From a virus: DNA of 24,952 nt. The notes below the pieces were generated by a model. That model did not search any database. It had not been told where the DNA came from and was given only the letters and a program-made list of their open reading frames with translations. Of this stretch, positions 5,751-15,400 are shown piece by piece. Within the stretch, counting starts at the first letter, position 1. Each line of letters starts with the position of its first letter. Where the stretch lies: IMG/VR virus record IMGVR_UViG_3300020174_001259, positions 1 to 24,952 of that record; one strand, given 5' to 3'. The position numbers and the translations under genes were made by a program.

Positions 5751-5999
5751 ATGGGATTAGGTAAATCTGCAAAGTATTATGCCAGCAATCCTTTAGCAAG
5801 GGCTAAGAAGCTTGCATACGACAAAAAGTATCAAAAGAAGCCAAGCGCAGTAAAGAAGCGTATTGAGTGCAACAAATGGAATAGAAAAAACGGAACCTAT
5901 GGTAACGGAGATGAAATGGATTGCTCTCACAAAGACGGAACATTAATATCAGAACACAGAAAACCTAACCGAGCAAGGGGAGGCGCATTAAGAAAATAA
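5751..5999 (+). CDS. Conserved basic phage protein (82 aa)
   Basis: Starts three bases after the previous stop. The protein is strongly basic: MGLGKSAKYYASNPLARAKK, then KKYQKKPSAVKKRIECNKWN, RKNGTYGNGDEMDCSHKDG and a C-terminal RARGGALRK. I remember many phage proteins with the same order of motifs (YYxxNPxARAKK, KKPxxVKKR, N-R-x3-GTYGN-x-D, DxSH, RARGG), usually without function. The Asp/His-containing DCSH and C-terminal Arg cluster could suggest nucleic-acid contact. It is not a recognisable HNH nuclease because the expected H-N-H spacing is not seen. Confidence 0.8.
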   Translation: MGLGKSAKYYASNPLARAKKLAYDKKYQKKPSAVKKRIECNKWNRKNGTYGNGDEMDCSHKDGTLISEHRKPNRARGGALRK

Positions 6000-6019
6000 A
6001 TCAACATAAAACAATAAAC

Positions 6020-6316
6020 ATGAATTTAATTTACATTACCCTAGGATTATTAATTTTATTAATAATAGTTAATATTACAGCAATCTACCTTACTAAAAAA
6101 GGTCTGACCAAAGACGAAAACAACAATATGATTCCAGATATTCTTGAGGAAAAGTTTTCTCAACTTAAAGAGGAAGTTTCATTTAAGGTTGATCGAGTTG
6201 GTGAAGAGATGAAAGACGTTACAAAAGCAATCAAAGAAGTTGGAAGCCAACTAGGCGATGTTCCAAAAGCTATCGTAACAGGTAAATCTAGATCTGGACG
6301 CAAGCCCAAAAAATAA
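6020..6316 (+). CDS. N-anchored membrane protein with coiled coil
   Basis: 98 aa. Residues 3-24 (LIYITLGLLILLIIVNITAI) form a membrane anchor, followed by a polar acidic motif DENNNMIPDILEE (32-44) resembling a DxNxNxxPDxxE calcium loop. A long charged helix follows (EKFSQLKEEVSFKVDRVGEE and on, about 45-85), probably a coiled coil, then a basic tail (SRSGRKPKK). It lies just upstream of the endolysin. Candidate roles are a spanin-like or i-spanin protein or a membrane lysis accessory; none is proven. It shares with the 5460 protein the combination of one membrane segment, a Ca-loop-like motif and a helix. Confidence 0.8.
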   Translation: MNLIYITLGLLILLIIVNITAIYLTKKGLTKDENNNMIPDILEEKFSQLKEEVSFKVDRVGEEMKDVTKAIKEVGSQLGDVPKAIVTGKSRSGRKPKK

Positions 6317-6322
6317 TCTTCA

Positions 6323-6781
6323 ATGAAAATAAGCGATCACATTTCTTTTAAAGAAGCGATTAGGTCGAATACAGCTAAAAGACTAAACATAGATAATAGT
6401 CCGAATGGTTACCAGATATCAAATATGGTGGGAATTGCTGTAAAAGTCTTTGAGCCTCTTCGAGAGTGGGTTGGGGGACCTGTCAAAATAAATAGCTTTT
6501 TCAGATGTGAAAAATTGAATCGTGCTATTGGTGGAGCAAAACGCTCACAACATTGTGAAGGTAGAGCTCTTGACCTGGATGATACATTTGGATATAAAAC
6601 AAACGCTGAAATGTTTGAGTACATAAGGAAAAACCTAAACTTTGATCAACTTATCTGGGAATTTGGAGATGACGAGAATCCAGACTGGATACACGTATCT
6701 TATGTTTCAGATGACGAAAACAGAGGAAGATGTCTTATTGCCGAAAAGATAGACGGCAAAACTAAATACAGATATATATGA
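6323..6781 (+). CDS. Endolysin, M15-family D-Ala-D-Ala peptidase
   Basis: 152 aa, the usual size of a single-domain M15 (Peptidase_M15_3-like) phage lysin, a zinc peptidase that cuts cell-wall peptide stems. The family signature is present: INSFFRC, then the SxHxxGxAxD motif as SQHCEGRALD (75-84) supplying zinc ligands H77 and D84; E113 in LIWEFG as the likely catalytic acid; and the third ligand H124 in WIHVSY. There is no signal peptide, so it should need a holin for release. Its stop overlaps the next start (ATGA at 6778-6781), and that next gene encodes a holin-like protein, which supports the lysis assignment. Confidence 0.93.
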   Translation: MKISDHISFKEAIRSNTAKRLNIDNSPNGYQISNMVGIAVKVFEPLREWVGGPVKINSFFRCEKLNRAIGGAKRSQHCEGRALDLDDTFGYKTNAEMFEYIRKNLNFDQLIWEFGDDENPDWIHVSYVSDDENRGRCLIAEKIDGKTKYRYI

Positions 6782-7260
6782 GCGACCAGAACCAAAATAA
6801 CACTAAAAAACCCTTTAAAGACACTGGATTAGGTAAGATATTGCTTGGAATTTTACCTGGAGTTGTAAAAGGGGCTTCTAAGTTTTTGCCAGACTCAGGG
6901 ATTACTGGAATCATAAAGAATCTTATAGACAATGACCCAGACATGTCTGATGAGGAAAAGGCTGCTGCTCACGATCAGTTGGTTCAGCTTTATAAGTTAG
7001 AGGTGGAGGATAGGGATTCTGCTCGAAAGAGAGAGGCTGCTATAATTAACTCTGGAGGAAAAGACTGGATGATGTCTTTGACTGGAATAGTTGGTTTATC
7101 TGCATTTGGTTTTTTAGTTTACACTGTTGTAACTACAAATGTTCCAGAAAGCAATAAAGAGATTTTTATTCATATGATCGGTATAGTAGAAGGTGTTGCT
7201 CTTAGCATTTTTGGATACTATTTCGGTTCGGCTGTAAAGAAGGACAATAAGAGCGACTAA
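6778..7260 (+). CDS. Holin-like protein
   Basis: 160 aa. A hydrophobic/amphipathic N-terminus (GLGKILLGILPGVVKGASK) is followed by an acidic helix with LEVEDRDSARKRE (74-86), a WMM boundary, a membrane segment at 98-118, a short loop, and a second segment at 129-151 ending YYFGSAVKKDNKSD. The order E-x-x-DR-x-SAR-x-RE, GGxDW and C-terminal YYFGS is typical of the multi-span holin family found in phages and gene-transfer agents. It would permeabilise the inner membrane at lysis. Its ATG overlaps the endolysin stop, so the pair is translationally coupled. Confidence 0.85.
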   Translation: MSDQNQNNTKKPFKDTGLGKILLGILPGVVKGASKFLPDSGITGIIKNLIDNDPDMSDEEKAAAHDQLVQLYKLEVEDRDSARKREAAIINSGGKDWMMSLTGIVGLSAFGFLVYTVVTTNVPESNKEIFIHMIGIVEGVALSIFGYYFGSAVKKDNKSD

Positions 7261-7297
7261 AGGACCATAGCTTAAATAAGTGTGTCCTGTTATTTTG

Positions 7298-7305
7298 TAA
7301 ATTTG
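7298..7305 (+). promoter_or_regulatory. Promoter-like TAAATTTG before tail genes
   Basis: TAAATTTG lies 21 bases before the ATG at 7319, in a 58-base gap after the lysis genes. The surrounding TTTGTAAATTTGC nearly repeats the element at 3912-3924. No TTG at -33. A weak AGGAC/GTCCT inverted repeat (7261-7265 and 7284-7288) lies just upstream. Confidence 0.55.
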
Positions 7306-7318
7306 CATAAAAAGCAAG

Positions 7319-9943
7319 ATGGCAAGAATATCTACTTACGCTCTCGATACTACCCCTAGTTTAACCGACCTCTGGATCGGAACTGATTCTGCTACGCAGC
7401 AAACAAAGAACTTTAGCGTAGATAGCATTGTAAATCTATTAAATGATAATTCATTAATAGATCAGTTTGATGGAGTTATATATGAGTATAAAACATTAGG
7501 CTCTGAGCCACAACCTTCTGGAATTTTAAATTTTTCTGGTCAAAACTCACTTCCCACGTCTGTAAATGCTGTAACAACAATATATCTCAGCAAGGTTAGC
7601 GGATCTGGAGATGTCGTAACTCAATACATACAAGCATTCGACCAGCACTATATTAAAATAAACCAACAGGGTAATTTAAATATATACGGTGTTTTCCAGG
7701 TCAATTCTGTAGAGAATCACGATTCCAACTATCTTTTATTGCAGGTAAACTTTATAGAAGGAAACGGAACTTTCATTCCAAGCGAAAGATTTTTTGTGTC
7801 TAATTACCAATCTGTAATAGACAAAGACTTTAGTGACGACTCTATAACTGAATTTGGAGATGTTACTAGTGCTGGCTCTGGAAAGATCATAACCGATCAA
7901 GAAAGAACAAACTACAACGAAATACACACAAATGGTCTTCGACATTCTGACGTAATAGACAATTTAATCTCTATTGGGTCAGACGTTCCTTTATCAGCGA
8001 ATCAAGGAAAGATACTAAAGGGCTATATAGACACGATAAATACGCTCTTATTAAGCGATAACGTTGATCTAGACTCATTACAGGAAGTAGTAGACTTCAT
8101 TGAGTTAAACAGAGATACTCTTGAGTCATTAACCATATCTAGTGTCGCAGGTCTTCAAAACGCATTAGATGAAAAAGTAGATAAGATTGCTGGAAAGCAA
8201 CTATCTCAAGAAGACTTTACTACAATATTAAAGTCTAAGCTAGACGGAATTGCTGCTGAAGCTGAGGTAAATGTTCAAGCAAACTGGGCTGAATCAATAA
8301 TAACCAATGACGCTTATATTCAGAATAAGCCAACAGATGTAACTGATTTATCTATTCATAATGCTACAGAGCTAAACGACATAAACAGCTCTGGTTCTGG
8401 ATATATAATCACAAATGCCGAAAGATCTAGAATAGAAGATGATTTGGTAGAAAAGACTCAAACGGTTACTGTTACTGGAACTGCTTCTGAAGTCACTGTT
8501 TCTCCAGATACACCTCAAGCATTAGACTCTAACATATCCTTTAACGTAGGACTTCCTGATGACGTCATTATAACAAGTGATTTGTCTGTTGGAGATAATT
8601 TAACCGTTGGTGGTTCAGCCACTGTTACTGGAGATGTTACTGGGGATGATTTAGTCGCTCAAAACATAATTAAGATCAATAACGCTCAAAATACTGAGCC
8701 AGCCATAGAGAATGGTATATATATAAAGCAAGAAGGTGTTCATGAAGAGATGCACTTCAGATACCATAACCATGATATAAGCTTAGCAACTCTTACAGAG
8801 GAGCTTTCTTCTGGTATACTATATGGAGGAGGACTAAGCAAAGCTAATGACACTCAATTTACCATACAAGCAGGTAAAGGTATTGTTGTAAATTTAAATA
8901 AAACAATTGCATCTGAGCCTCATCCTGAAATTAATTACGTTGAGTGGGATACTCAGACTATAGATATTTTTAATTTAGATCCACTAGACCCACAACAATT
9001 GAACTCTTGGATTTATATTGATGATAGTGGAACTATTAATCAGCAATTAGATCCGTTTACAGACGCACAATATCAAAATGCAATAACCATAGGGTCTGCA
9101 ATTCACTCAGAAGGAGTATTGAGATTTGCTAGAACTTTTCCTAAAACAGCTTATAGTAATTCAGATCAGTTTAGTTCTTTCATTAGAATGTTTGGTCCTA
9201 TCAAAAGATCAGGTCACAAAATATCTGCAAATGGAATTAACCTTTCATTAAACAGGGCTTCTGGTGTGTCTTTTGCTTTAGGAAGAAACTACAGTGTAAA
9301 TCCTAATTTTCCTTCAAATATTATAGACGGGGCTAAAAACCTAGCTGGAATACATAGGTATTATAAAGATGGATCTGGAGGATTCGTTAGGGATGACGGT
9401 CCAACAGGGCAGGGGTATGCCGTTATGGATCCAACCAAATTTGACAATGGGTCTGGAACTTTAGCTAATATGCCTAACAATAAATATTCCATACAGAGGG
9501 TTTATTTTTTCCCATCAACTCCAGATTTGCTTATAGTTTATTATGGAACTGACTATTACGATAATAAGGAGGTTGCCGAGAAAAGTATATTCTTAGAAGA
9601 GTTTGTTGAGGCTAACAACACTGCCGAACAGGCTATTCATGTTGCTACAATAGTAGTTAAAAAGGAAGCTGAGGATTTAAGCGCTGCAACCGACTCACAC
9701 ATATATCAGGCAGGATTATTTAGAAACCTATCCGCTAGTTTTTCTGGAGGAGTTGATGTTAACGCTGGTATTAATGATTTGTCAGACGTTTCTATAAACT
9801 CTCCGCAAGAAGGTCAGTCGTTGACTTATAACGCCGTAGATGGCGTTTGGACTAACGCAGCTGGAGGTGGAGGAGATTCTTCGAAAGAGGCGATATACCA
9901 CTTGGTTGGTCTGTCGGATATGTATTATGCACAAAACTTATAA
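7319..9943 (+). CDS. Tail-fibre-like virion protein (874 aa)
   Basis: The N-terminus MARISTYALDTTPSLTDLWI (followed by GTDSATQQTKNFSV) is a typical opening of phage fibre proteins and probably anchors it to the virion. Two copies of a pattern D(V/I)(T/N)S(A/S)GSGxIIT(D/N)xER lie near residues 180-195 and 355-370, with fibre-type motifs DSLQEVVDFIELNRDTLESL, AEVNVQANWAE and AYIQNKPTDV between them. A Thr/Val-rich beta-repeat zone follows (TVTGTASEVTVS, then VGGSATVTGDVTGDD). The distal half (about 480-800) looks globular and might bind the receptor. The C-terminus has LSDVSINSPQEGQSLTYNAV, another fibre-type repeat. No intramolecular chaperone or enzyme motif is recognised. Outer virion or host-recognition protein is a confident class; its exact place is unknown. 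Confidence 0.85.
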   Translation: MARISTYALDTTPSLTDLWIGTDSATQQTKNFSVDSIVNLLNDNSLIDQFDGVIYEYKTLGSEPQPSGILNFSGQNSLPTSVNAVTTIYLSKVSGSGDVVTQYIQAFDQHYIKINQQGNLNIYGVFQVNSVENHDSNYLLLQVNFIEGNGTFIPSERFFVSNYQSVIDKDFSDDSITEFGDVTSAGSGKIITDQERTNYNEIHTNGLRHSDVIDNLISIGSDVPLSANQGKILKGYIDTINTLLLSDNVDLDSLQEVVDFIELNRDTLESLTISSVAGLQNALDEKVDKIAGKQLSQEDFTTILKSKLDGIAAEAEVNVQANWAESIITNDAYIQNKPTDVTDLSIHNATELNDINSSGSGYIITNAERSRIEDDLVEKTQTVTVTGTASEVTVSPDTPQALDSNISFNVGLPDDVIITSDLSVGDNLTVGGSATVTGDVTGDDLVAQNIIKINNAQNTEPAIENGIYIKQEGVHEEMHFRYHNHDISLATLTEELSSGILYGGGLSKANDTQFTIQAGKGIVVNLNKTIASEPHPEINYVEWDTQTIDIFNLDPLDPQQLNSWIYIDDSGTINQQLDPFTDAQYQNAITIGSAIHSEGVLRFARTFPKTAYSNSDQFSSFIRMFGPIKRSGHKISANGINLSLNRASGVSFALGRNYSVNPNFPSNIIDGAKNLAGIHRYYKDGSGGFVRDDGPTGQGYAVMDPTKFDNGSGTLANMPNNKYSIQRVYFFPSTPDLLIVYYGTDYYDNKEVAEKSIFLEEFVEANNTAEQAIHVATIVVKKEAEDLSAATDSHIYQAGLFRNLSASFSGGVDVNAGINDLSDVSINSPQEGQSLTYNAVDGVWTNAAGGGGDSSKEAIYHLVGLSDMYYAQNL

Positions 9944-9955
9944 CAATATATTTAT

Positions 9956-9963
9956 TAAATTTG
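9956..9963 (+). promoter_or_regulatory. Promoter-like TAAATTTG before 9980 gene
   Basis: TAAATTTG sits 16 bases before the ATG at 9980 in a 36-base A/T-only gap. Same -7 core as at 7298-7305. No -33 element is apparent. Confidence 0.45.
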
Positions 9964-9979
9964 TAAAAAATAAAAAAAG

Positions 9980-11875
9980 ATGGCGAATTCGATCACTTTA
10001 AGTCAAAGTCTAGTAGATGACATTGCACAGAAATTAACCGATGGTACAGCTACCGCTGAGCAGGTGGTTCTGTACACAAAAGGACTAAATCAACTACAGA
10101 CTGGAAATGATTTTCAGTCGGTTGTAATTGGACTTTCTCAAGCAGCAGTTGATACAATCGACTCTGCAAACGCTCAGTTTCAAGAGGATGCACAAACAGC
10201 TCTAAACACATTTAGCCAAACAGCTGATAATATTGACGCTAGCGCAACAAATGCTGTTTCAGCTATTAACGTAGCAAAAGATGTTCTTGTAGCTACTGAC
10301 GCTGAAATTTCAACTACCATAAGTGGGTTGCCTTCCTTAACTTTGATTAGAGAAAATATACAAGGAGATAGAGATTATATTCATCCTTATGAAAGACCTT
10401 GCTTTTGGTCGGCATCGGGAATTAATCAAGCCAACTATGAAGCTATTATAACCTGGTATAATCATTACGGAAAACAAGTTAAGAATCCAGACTGGGGGAA
10501 ATCTCAGATGATTATGCATTTAAATAATGAAGGTTATGACACGTCTAATAACTATATTAAAGATGGAAATGGTGAACATTACACGAGATATAATGGTGGT
10601 GCTATAACTCCATTTCAAGCCTATAGAACATCAAATTCCCAAACTGGATATGAATTAGGTTTTGCTATGAGTAAAAACGTTTACGGTCACGTAATGGGAA
10701 CATGGAACGACAAAACGGGGGTCTGGAATGGATATAATGGAACATGGTCTGCTGACTGGATGAGAGATACTGGTATTATTGTTGGAGATGCAGACAAATC
10801 ATGGTACATCGCCAGAACCAACACAACTTTTTATCTTGGAGGAACAAGAGGTATAACAGATTATAATAACTCTTATAACAACAGAGCTCAGCTAAGAGAT
10901 AATGTAACTCAGCTTTCTGCTGTATATAGAAAATACGAGGATCGTCAATGGGAGAATACAAGCGAGCGATTTATCTTGCCAGCACCTATTTCAACTGGAT
11001 ATGGTAATTTTTGTTACAACAAAAATACAAACCAAATGGTTGTTATGGTGTACAATGCTGCTGCTGGGAAACAAAGACCTGTTCTTTATTCATTCTCAAA
11101 CGACTGGAATCTTAAAGATATTGCAAAAGGAACAACGGCTATAACTTACAACTATGATCCAATTGCTAATGGAAAAATGACTCAAGTTATAGATAGCACT
11201 GTAGATAATAGTGATGGAATGCCTGCGACACCAAATCTAAGTGAGTCTAGTTACAGGGGAACACCTATTCTATGTGATAACGGCAAGGTTGTTCACTTCA
11301 TGTCAATGGGTAATAGCATATCTGGATCCTCTTATGCTTTTAGATGGGCTCAAAATGGAGATGGAACTGATTACGTTAAAGACGCTCACTTCACTTTCGG
11401 TGGACAAACCACTAAATATGGCTACGATCAAGGAGCTTATTACGGCGTAAGACACACCACAACAAACGACGGAAGATACGTTATCTCTTATGATGTTTAT
11501 TATTATTATCATGGAGGAGCGAGAGTTATTCTCACTAGAGTTTCTGACGGAAAAGTTCTTAAATGGACGGATAACGAAACTACTTGGGGATGGAGCTACA
11601 CTCCAGTTCAACGCAATAAATTAATTGTAAAACTAGAGCCACATCATCCTTATAGTAATATTTACTTGCATGATCTTGATTGGATGTTTGATAATTTCGC
11701 AGATGGTGCGGATGTAAACCTAAGAGGAGGAGATAGCCATGCTAAGCGTTGGATGATGGATATTGGTAATATACAGCCATATACAGGGTTTTGCTCTATG
11801 AATATCGATTATAGTCATGAGATGGATTACATAAGCCCAACAGACAATCACACAGACATAAGAACAATATCTTAA
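9980..11875 (+). CDS. Virion/tail protein with helical N-terminus (631 aa)
   Basis: Residues 1-115 are helical and Ala/Gln/Asp-rich (LSQSLVDDIAQKLTDGTATA, then AQFQEDAQTALNTFSQTADN), likely a trimeric coiled-coil stalk. From about residue 135 (RDYIHPYERPCFWSASGINQ) to the end the protein is rich in Tyr, Trp, Asn and Gly with repeated short beta strands (ex. GTWNDKTGVWNGYNGTWSAD), as expected for a beta-propeller or similar receptor-binding head. No catalytic motif is recognised. It follows the 874-aa fibre and precedes a small protein and the 1177-aa repeat protein, so an adhesin or tail-tip role is likely. Not assigned to a named family. Confidence 0.8.
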   Translation: MANSITLSQSLVDDIAQKLTDGTATAEQVVLYTKGLNQLQTGNDFQSVVIGLSQAAVDTIDSANAQFQEDAQTALNTFSQTADNIDASATNAVSAINVAKDVLVATDAEISTTISGLPSLTLIRENIQGDRDYIHPYERPCFWSASGINQANYEAIITWYNHYGKQVKNPDWGKSQMIMHLNNEGYDTSNNYIKDGNGEHYTRYNGGAITPFQAYRTSNSQTGYELGFAMSKNVYGHVMGTWNDKTGVWNGYNGTWSADWMRDTGIIVGDADKSWYIARTNTTFYLGGTRGITDYNNSYNNRAQLRDNVTQLSAVYRKYEDRQWENTSERFILPAPISTGYGNFCYNKNTNQMVVMVYNAAAGKQRPVLYSFSNDWNLKDIAKGTTAITYNYDPIANGKMTQVIDSTVDNSDGMPATPNLSESSYRGTPILCDNGKVVHFMSMGNSISGSSYAFRWAQNGDGTDYVKDAHFTFGGQTTKYGYDQGAYYGVRHTTTNDGRYVISYDVYYYYHGGARVILTRVSDGKVLKWTDNETTWGWSYTPVQRNKLIVKLEPHHPYSNIYLHDLDWMFDNFADGADVNLRGGDSHAKRWMMDIGNIQPYTGFCSMNIDYSHEMDYISPTDNHTDIRTIS

Positions 11876-11884
11876 TAAAAAAAA

Positions 11885-12409
11885 ATGAAACAAGTTATAT
11901 TAGACGGAAAAATAGTCACTGGAGTTAATGAGAATGCAGAAATTCCAGTAACAATCGGAGTAGGAGTGCCAGATGAAACTGTTTTATCTGTTGGTCAAAT
12001 ACTAGAGGATGATTTAACGGTAAGAGATATTACTGAGCAAGAAATTGTCGACAGATTTGGCTTATTTACTAGTGTCAATAAGGGAAGTTTGTATTCAAAA
12101 CTAACACAATCAGAGCTCACATCTTTTATTTCTGCTTCAAAAACCAATATTAATATCGAGGTTATTAAGGAGCTTTTAGATGCTGGAGGAACAGTTGACA
12201 TGTTTCAAAATAATATTTTAGTCGATGAAAATATTATTACAGAAGAAAGAAAAGCAGATATTTTAGGTATCACTGAAAAAAAAGAATTCATAGCTAATGG
12301 AATGGTTATCAAAGCAAATACTGCTGAGATTGCACCTTATCCATTAGAGGAAGAGGAAGTTCCTGTTACTGAAGAACAAACAGAAACAACGACTCCTGCT
12401 GCTGAATAA
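11885..12409 (+). CDS. Small acidic protein in tail-fibre cluster
   Basis: 174 aa, acidic, with no membrane segment. The N-terminal part (MKQVILDGKIVTGVNENAEI, then PVTIGVGVPDETVLSVGQIL) looks like a small beta domain; the middle is helical (LTQSELTSFISASKTNINIE and on); the tail is low-complexity Glu/Thr/Pro (EEEEVPVTEEQTETTTPAAE). I do not recognise a family. Its position between two large tail proteins suggests a tail assembly factor, chaperone or minor structural protein; this is inference from position only. The Thr-rich end recalls the linkers in the next protein. Confidence 0.75.
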   Translation: MKQVILDGKIVTGVNENAEIPVTIGVGVPDETVLSVGQILEDDLTVRDITEQEIVDRFGLFTSVNKGSLYSKLTQSELTSFISASKTNINIEVIKELLDAGGTVDMFQNNILVDENIITEERKADILGITEKKEFIANGMVIKANTAEIAPYPLEEEEVPVTEEQTETTTPAAE

Positions 12410-12441
12410 TTTTTTTTAAAATAATAGTAAAATAAAAACAA

Positions 12442-15400
12442 ATGGCTAACAGCTTATCTGATAAGGCGGTATATATATACGATATATTTTTTAGTGCAGA
12501 CATAACCTCTGGTAAGCTAGAGTCACAGCTAAAAAACTCATCTTTAAACAGGTTAGCTTTCGAGGAAGTTATATCGTATCCAAACTTATTGGATGCAATG
12601 AAGTCGCACGATAGATACGATGAGCTTATTGGAATTGAAACGTTTGCCTATACTTTAATATCGCAAAACGTTACAAGAGAGGAGAATTCTAAGCTAGAAT
12701 CTAACGCATATCTAGTAATCACAGACATATCTACTGATCATGATGATTTTAAAGCTTTCCTAAAAACCGTTTCAGGTCACATTGGATTTGGCTTGATAAT
12801 GAATAACGTTAAGACGGCTTACGATGTAGCTGGAAACGATCATGCTGTTTCGTTGATACTTAATAATGACGAGTCTATAAAAGCCTTGTTGAATAGTGAA
12901 TATGCATTAAAGGCTTTTGGTCAAACTCCAGCAGCTTCTGCCGCTATATTTCAAAATACCGAAATATTCAAAAGTTTAAGAACTAGCCTTTTGTTCGAGC
13001 AAAAAGATGAGTTGCCATCAACTTTAAGCTCTGATACTTATGTAGAATATATTGGAGGAAGGTATTTCACAAAGCCAAACGGCAGTCATTCCTACATGTA
13101 CATGTCTGAGGACATGATTAACTGGGAAACAATCGTTCATCCAGGATACAGTTTTAGTTATAGCCCTATTTTTGACACTATAGCTTACGACGAAATAAAT
13201 AAAGCTTGGTTTTTCATTAGCCGAGATTCTGGAGCACCCCCATTTTTTACAAAAGATTTTGTTACCTGGGAGAATGTAACTGCTTCTATGGGTAATGATG
13301 GATGTATATCTATAACAAACTTCAATAATAAAATTATAGTTAGTTATAGAGCCTCATCTAATAACTGGAGAACTGGGCAGATTAGCTACGCTGAAGGTCA
13401 GGCAGGATACACGTTAAATGACATTTCTATAATGCCAAACAATCTTGGCTATTATTACTTTAGAAAAGGTCATCCCGAATATTTGTTTATGGGAGACGGA
13501 AACCACTACTACAGGCTTTTAAACACCTCCTACGAGTACTCAACTAACTTCTGGGCTAATGACGCATCCTCAAGTTATAGGGGAATTAGAGGTATTTCTT
13601 GGGCTAATGACAGGTATTACTACACTCATTACTATTCAACTTCAGGTGACACTAGAATTGGGGTAGGGGTAATAAATCCTACCTTAGAGCATTTTCAGGG
13701 AGTCCATGATAGAAAACACTATTGGCTTCATTACGAAGGCACTGGTCATACTAGAGTTTTATACGCAAATGGAGTTTACATTACAAATGTTCCAGGTGGA
13801 TATGCAATTAGTTTAAATGGTTTTGTTTGGGATAAGAAGCTCTTTGATATCACTTATTCTTATAATTTAGGGGCTGTTGATCAAAGGGGGATAGTTGGAC
13901 ACATACCTTCTACTAGTTTTGTTTTGACTTCTTATGACGCAACAAGCACATTAATTGTAGAAGTTACTACAACCACAACTACGACTGCTGCACCTGCTGC
14001 TAATTTACCAGAATTCATAACTAATTTAAACTGTTTAGTTGACACTACTCAAGCTAGTGTTGTTGACTATAATGGTTTAAAAATGCTCTTCAACGGAGAG
14101 ACTGAGTATAAAAACACAAATTACGTATTGACTAATGGTCAATATAAAATATTAAATGTTCCTGAGCAATATCCTATAGCGGTATTGAATAAGGGAAAAT
14201 ACAATGCTATACATTACACTGGATTAAGCTCTAAAAGACACTTGATAAAAGTACGTGGAACTGAAGCTGACCAACCTTACGATTTTTTCTATGGAGACGT
14301 CACCATTAATGTCACTGGGAACTTCGGAAGGGTTAGTCTTTATTATTACAAGACTCCTGAAAACCAAGGTTATCTTGGAATGGAACAAATATTTGTTCAT
14401 CAAGACTACCTTTCTAATGGAGGGACAACAACTTCAGATGTTTTAAATACGGTTGCTAATACTAACATATATTCTTCTTCTATAAGAAACTTTGATTGCG
14501 TAGGCAATGAAGCTTTAGAGAAAGGAGAGGCTCCGTTAGTTGTTTATACCACCACAACAACAACAGATACTCCTTCATACACGGTACTAGCTCAGGAAAC
14601 AACAACCACAACAGAGGCTCCGTTTAATTATGGAGACGAAAACTATACTACGGCTATTGATGTTTCAACATCAGTTGCTCATGATGTGGCTTTAGATGTT
14701 AATGGTAAGCTTACTTTTGACGGAACTAGTTTGGAATCATTGTCATTGTCTGGAAGCAGACTATGTTTAGGAACTGGTACTTATATATTTAATGTGGCAG
14801 AAGACCAGCCTATAGCTATAGAAGGTGCAACGAGCTCTCCTTTTTTTGGACCTCAACACTCACGAATTAGTTACGCTGGAGACTTTTACAAAAGAAGCGT
14901 TAAATCTATAAATAATGTTCCTTATTATTTCTACCACGGACAAGTGATCGTTATTGTTGATGATATATTTTCAACAGTAAATCTTTATAGTTTCACTAAT
15001 GGCTATGCTGGAGGTGAAAATGGGTTTAGCTTTAGCCGAGTAACAACAACTACTACGGCAGCCCCAACAACAACCACAACTACAACTGATTCAAATCTTA
15101 CCTACACAAGATGTCTTGATTCTGATGTTTCGATAACTGTTGATGCAGGAAATCTTATACTAGATGGAGATCCACATAATGCAAATATTAAGTATGGATT
15201 GAACACGGGAGTAACTCTTTTAAGAAACGTTCCTCAATCACATCCAATTGCAATATTAAACTATGGTAAGTGGGATAAGATAAAATACTCTGGAAAAGGG
15301 TTAAGTAGTGTTTCTCACATTGCTCCAGATGGAAAACAATACTCGTATTTCCATGGAGATGTATTTATAACTGTATTGGGTGATTTTGGATTAGTTAGTT

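Noticed and set aside
5751-5999. HNH endonuclease reading of the small basic protein
   Set aside because: DCSH and Asn/His residues are present but not at HNH spacing, and there is no zinc-finger Cys pair.
7261-7288. AGGAC/GTCCT inverted repeat as a terminator after the holin gene
   Set aside because: Only five pairs with an 18-base loop, and no clear U tract directly after the stem; a chance match is likely.
11303-11611. 102-aa minus-strand frame inside the 631-aa virion gene
   Set aside because: Ser/Ile/Val-rich low-complexity product typical of antisense reading; the plus-strand gene is clearly the coding one.
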